Assembly: GCA_021767885.1 (NCBI GenBank)
Contig: JAASSM010000127.1
Coordinates: 1-6,080, forward strand
DNA: 6,080 nucleotides
DNA from: a bacterium
GTDB lineage: Bacteria > Krumholzibacteriota > Krumholzibacteria > LZORAL124-64-63
Direction: 5' to 3'
In this document: positions 3,242-6,080 of the stretch, piece by piece
Layout of the letters: every line of letters starts with the position of its first letter
Numbering within the stretch: the first letter of the stretch is position 1
Position numbers and translations under genes: made by a program
Notes under the pieces: model-generated
Seen by the model: the letters and a program-made list of their open reading frames with translations, nothing else
Told to the model about the DNA's origin: nothing
Databases searched by the model: none

Positions 3242-6080
3242 CTACTTCACCATCACCAGCGGCTTGACGCTGGTCTGGCCCGCCGACTCGAGGCGCGCGT
3301 AGTACGTGCCCGAGGCGACGCGACGGCCGGACCGGTCGCGACCGTCCCAGCGGACCTCGCCGGGGCCGGCGGCGCGGTGGCCGTCGATGAGGGTGCGCAC
3401 CAGGCGCCCCTGCACGTCGAAGAGCTTCAGCTCGGCATGACCGGCGGCCGGCAGGCTGAAGCGCAGGGTGGTCGCGGGGTTGAAGGGATTGGGGGCGGCG
3501 CCCTGCAGACCGAACGCCAGCGGCAGGTCGCCCGCCGCGGTGGCGTCGCTCACCGTCATGGTCACCGGCACCACGGTCACGGCCTGGGCCGGGTCGTTGC
3601 TGGTGACGATCAGGTCGCAGGTGTACTCGCCCGCCGCGAGGCCGGTGGCGTCGAAGCCCACGTTGACCTCGAGCATCTCGCCGCCGGTCACCGAGCCGAG
3701 GATGGGATCGAAGCTGATCCACGGCACGGCGGGCTCGGCGGTGAAGAGCACGGCCAGGCCGTCCTCGAGATAGCCGGGCGCGTTGTAGACCACCTCCAGG
3801 CCGTCCGCGCCCGCGGCGTTCTCCATGCCCACCGTGCAGCTGGTGGCGTCGGCCACCGAGGCGTACTGGCAGAGGATCTTGCCGTCGGGCGTGAGGATCA
3901 CCTGGAAGGTCTCACGGGTGCTCGAGTCGCCGTAGTGGGCCACGTCCTCCCACTGCACGATGAACCGCTGGTTCTCGGTGTCGGCGTGGTAGTAGATGGT
4001 GCCGGCGGAGGTGGGGTTCAGGTCATCCCAGAACGGTGCGATCAGCGCGTTGGGCGTCGACGTGTTGGGGATGCCCTGGTTGGTGTACGGCGCGCTGCTC
4101 GAGCCGTCGAAGTTCAGGAACCCGTTGGTGCAGACCCGCACCTGGCCGTAGACGTCCTCGTAGTAGGGGAAGTCGAAGCCCAGGGAGAAGGGGCCGAAGT
4201 TGCCGTCGTCCTGGGCCTGGATCGGCGTGCCGATCCCGCTGATGTCCACCCAGTCGAACGTCGGGCCGCCCGGCTCGTTGCTGTCGATCCAGCGGTAGCC
4301 GAAGGTGTCCGGTCCGCCCTGGCCGGTGGCCGGGGAACGACCCTCGCCGGCCGGTTCCTCGCCCTTGGCCGCGGCGACGGTGGGCCGCTGCACCGCGCGG
4401 GCCGTGGTCGCGCTCTCCTCGGCGGTGAGGCGGAAGGTGAGCGGGGCCTCGCCGGTGTTGGCGATGGTGAGGATCTCGGTGCTCATGGCACCCGGCTCCA
4501 CCACGGTGGCCAGGCTCGGGGGATCGATGCCGATCACCGGCGGGTCGGCCGCCAGCGGGAAGGTGATCAGGTCGACCCAGCCGGTGTCCGCGCCGTTGTC
4601 CACCGAGCCGTCCTTGTCGTAGGTCCACTCGAAGACGTAGTGGCCGGGCACGGCGGTGAAGACGTACTCGGTCCACGGCACCTCGCCGGCCCAGCGCTCG
4701 AGGCGCTCGCCGTTGACCCAGAACTCGAGGTAATCGTAGTTGGCCTCGGAGCTGACCTTGTAGAAGAAGCTGAGGTCGCCCTCGGCCGCCACGTCCATGG
4801 TCATGCGCAGCGTGGTGGTCTGGTTGTGCGTGATGGTGCCACCGCGGGCGCTGTGGTCGCCGTGGTAGCCCTGCGTGGCGTCGATCTGCCAGGGGGCGCT
4901 GCCGTCGAACTCCCAGCCGAAGGCCGCGAAGTCGCCGGTCTCGAAGCTCTCCTGGCTGAGCGGCTCCATGAACAGGTCCTGGGTGACGTCGCCGTCCAGC
5001 ACCACGTCCGCATAGGCGATGCCCACGCCCACGATGAGCGCGCGCAGCTGGTAGGTGTCGCCCACCGGCAGCAGCAGGCGGTAGGAGCCGTCGGCACCGG
5101 TGACGGCCGCGGGCACCGGCGTGCCCAGGGCCTTGACCTCGGCGCCGCCAGCCGGCGCGCCCTCGGGATCGTAGACCACGCCGCTGATGGTGGCCGACGG
5201 CAGGCGGTCCAGGCTGTAGGTCTCCACCACGGTCTGGTCCTCGGTGATGGTCACCTGGGCCGAGCCGATGGCGAAGCCGAAGGCGCTGATCTCGAGATCG
5301 TAGGTGCCCTGCTGCAGGATGAGGCGGAACTCGCCGGCGTCGTCGGTGACGGCGCTGCGGGGCGTGTCCACCACCTCGATGGTGGCCTCGGGGATGGGCA
5401 GGCCGGTGTCGCCGGCCACCACGGTGCCCTCGAGGTAGCCGATGCCGTCCATGACCATGAGCACGGCCATGTAGGCGTCCACGAACCCGTGGCCGTAGGT
5501 GTTGTCCTCGCCCTCGACGCCCTTGTCGATGGCGGTGTCCATGAGCACCTGCTTGATGGTGTCCACGTCCAGGTCGGGGTTGGCCGAGCGCATGAGCGCC
5601 ACCACGCCGGCCAGGTGCGGCCCGGCCATAGAGGTGCCGCTCTTCAGGCCGTAGCCGCCGCCGGGCACGGAGCTGTAGACGTCGCTACCGGGCGCGACGA
5701 TCTCCGGCTTGACCCGGTTCTCCTCCGGACCGCAGTTGGGACCGGCGGGGCCGCGGCTGGAGAAGCCGCTGATCTCGTAGGGCGGGCTGGTGAGCGTCGA
5801 GCCCACGCTGAAGCTGTTGTAGAGGGTGGTGGCGCGGTCGGCGGGCGAGCGCAGCGACTGGCTGCCCGGGCCCTCGTTGCCGGCGGACCAGGTCAGCACC
5901 ACGCCGGCGGCCTCGCAGGCGTCGATGGCGTCCCACCAGCGGCTGTCGCAGTCCACATAGCCGGAGAAGTTCTCGTTCACGCCCCAGCTGTTCTGCACCA
6001 CGTCGGGTACGTCGTCCACGGTGCCGGGATCGCCGTCGGGATCGGCCAGCCACTGCAGGGCCTCGATGATGTCGTTGTCG
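3242..6080 (-). CDS. Secreted multidomain S8 (subtilisin) peptidase with FlgD/T9SS-like tail, N-terminus missing
   Basis: The frame is open to the right edge, leaving 945 visible residues; the GTG at 6019 is internal, because family sequence (EALQWLADPDGDPGTVDDVP) continues upstream. Numbering from the edge, residues 1-205 are the S8 domain's second half: PDVVQNSWG, oxyanion Asn68 in WSAGNEGP and catalytic Ser150 in GTSMAGPH (148-155). The Asp and His parts, signal and propeptide lie outside. Then come two carboxypeptidase-regulatory-like beta repeats (~216-290, ~297-372) and a MAM/jelly-roll-like domain (~375-508, from ESFETGDF to DTGWVDLITF). Next is an NTG-type Ig half (~513-553), a flexible linker, a nidogen-like domain (~590-780, FGYRWIDSNEPGGPTFDWVD ... 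APFWDDL) and the other Ig half (~785-843, SNDP). The C-terminus (~850-945) has NPFNPATTLRF, LFDVQGRLVRTL, WDGRDRSGRRVASGTYYARL and ends VMVK. It is thus a FlgD-Ig / type-A-sorting-like domain expected to direct secretion or surface display. The role is inferred to be extracellular protein degradation. Confidence 0.9.
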   Translation of the reverse strand, partial: DNDIIEALQWLADPDGDPGTVDDVPDVVQNSWGVNENFSGYVDCDSRWWDAIDACEAAGVVLTWSAGNEGPGSQSLRSPADRATTLYNSFSVGSTLTSPPYEISGFSSRGPAGPNCGPEENRVKPEIVAPGSDVYSSVPGGGYGLKSGTSMAGPHLAGVVALMRSANPDLDVDTIKQVLMDTAIDKGVEGEDNTYGHGFVDAYMAVLMVMDGIGYLEGTVVAGDTGLPIPEATIEVVDTPRSAVTDDAGEFRLILQQGTYDLEISAFGFAIGSAQVTITEDQTVVETYSLDRLPSATISGVVYDPEGAPAGGAEVKALGTPVPAAVTGADGSYRLLLPVGDTYQLRALIVGVGIAYADVVLDGDVTQDLFMEPLSQESFETGDFAAFGWEFDGSAPWQIDATQGYHGDHSARGGTITHNQTTTLRMTMDVAAEGDLSFFYKVSSEANYDYLEFWVNGERLERWAGEVPWTEYVFTAVPGHYVFEWTYDKDGSVDNGADTGWVDLITFPLAADPPVIGIDPPSLATVVEPGAMSTEILTIANTGEAPLTFRLTAEESATTARAVQRPTVAAAKGEEPAGEGRSPATGQGGPDTFGYRWIDSNEPGGPTFDWVDISGIGTPIQAQDDGNFGPFSLGFDFPYYEDVYGQVRVCTNGFLNFDGSSSAPYTNQGIPNTSTPNALIAPFWDDLNPTSAGTIYYHADTENQRFIVQWEDVAHYGDSSTRETFQVILTPDGKILCQYASVADATSCTVGMENAAGADGLEVVYNAPGYLEDGLAVLFTAEPAVPWISFDPILGSVTGGEMLEVNVGFDATGLAAGEYTCDLIVTSNDPAQAVTVVPVTMTVSDATAAGDLPLAFGLQGAAPNPFNPATTLRFSLPAAGHAELKLFDVQGRLVRTLIDGHRAAGPGEVRWDGRDRSGRRVASGTYYARLESAGQTSVKPLVMVK

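Noticed and set aside
2754..3302. A 182-codon plus-strand frame across the 2942-3241 spacer
   Set aside because: It is antisense to the start of the CHI-like gene and the end of the protease, has no recognisable motif, and its composition follows local GC bias.
2700..3722. A 340-codon minus-strand frame bridging the spacer between protease and CHI-like genes
   Set aside because: It overlaps both real genes in another frame and is Arg/Pro/Gly-rich. Its repeated LAG-like words come from the GC repeats in the spacer.
6017..6019. GTG as the start of the S8 peptidase
   Set aside because: Typical S8 sequence continues upstream in frame to the window edge, and the catalytic Asp and His regions must lie further upstream, so the gene is truncated here, not started.

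Overview
The window is about 70% G+C, with codons ending overwhelmingly in G or C. It carries two complete genes and two genes cut by the window edges. The serine protease ends in a FlgD-Ig / type-A-sorting-like tail and has carboxypeptidase-regulatory-like repeats and NTG/SNDP-type Ig modules. A c-type haem protein with a Sec signal lies at the other end. This combination suggests a high-GC Gram-negative bacterium of the FCB-like candidate phyla (Krumholzibacteriota/Eisenbacteria type). That assignment is inferred from protein style, not from a marker gene.

Layout from left to right. (1) 1-129, minus: the N-terminus of an exported c-type haem protein. It has a signal peptide followed closely by a CXXCH motif, a clear AGGAGG ribosome site and a good sigma-70-like promoter. 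(2) 130-508: a divergent intergenic region with an AT-richer island around 221-297, then a very GC-rich stretch. (3) 509-2227, plus: a 572-residue fusion of an ADP-ribosylglycohydrolase-like domain with a serine alpha/beta-hydrolase domain. The hydrolase domain is of the type usually followed by OsmC, and no OsmC follows here. (4) 2228-2323: a short convergent spacer with a 14-bp tandem duplication across the stop codon, two imperfect 30-bp repeats and a GC hairpin. (5) 2324-2941, minus: an exported chalcone-isomerase-like protein with its own candidate promoter. (6) 2942-3241: a spacer with degenerate GC repeats and a hairpin downstream of the protease. (7) 3242-6080, minus: a large multidomain secreted S8 (subtilisin) peptidase, N-terminally truncated by the window edge.

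No operon is evident. Genes are divergent, convergent or separated by about 300 bp, with individual promoters proposed for two of them. Three of the four products look exported (haem protein, CHI-like protein, protease). The fusion hydrolase lacks a signal peptide and is probably cytoplasmic. No tRNA, rRNA, CRISPR array or insertion sequence was seen. The most unusual item is the ARH-alpha/beta-hydrolase fusion with its atypical metal-site motifs.
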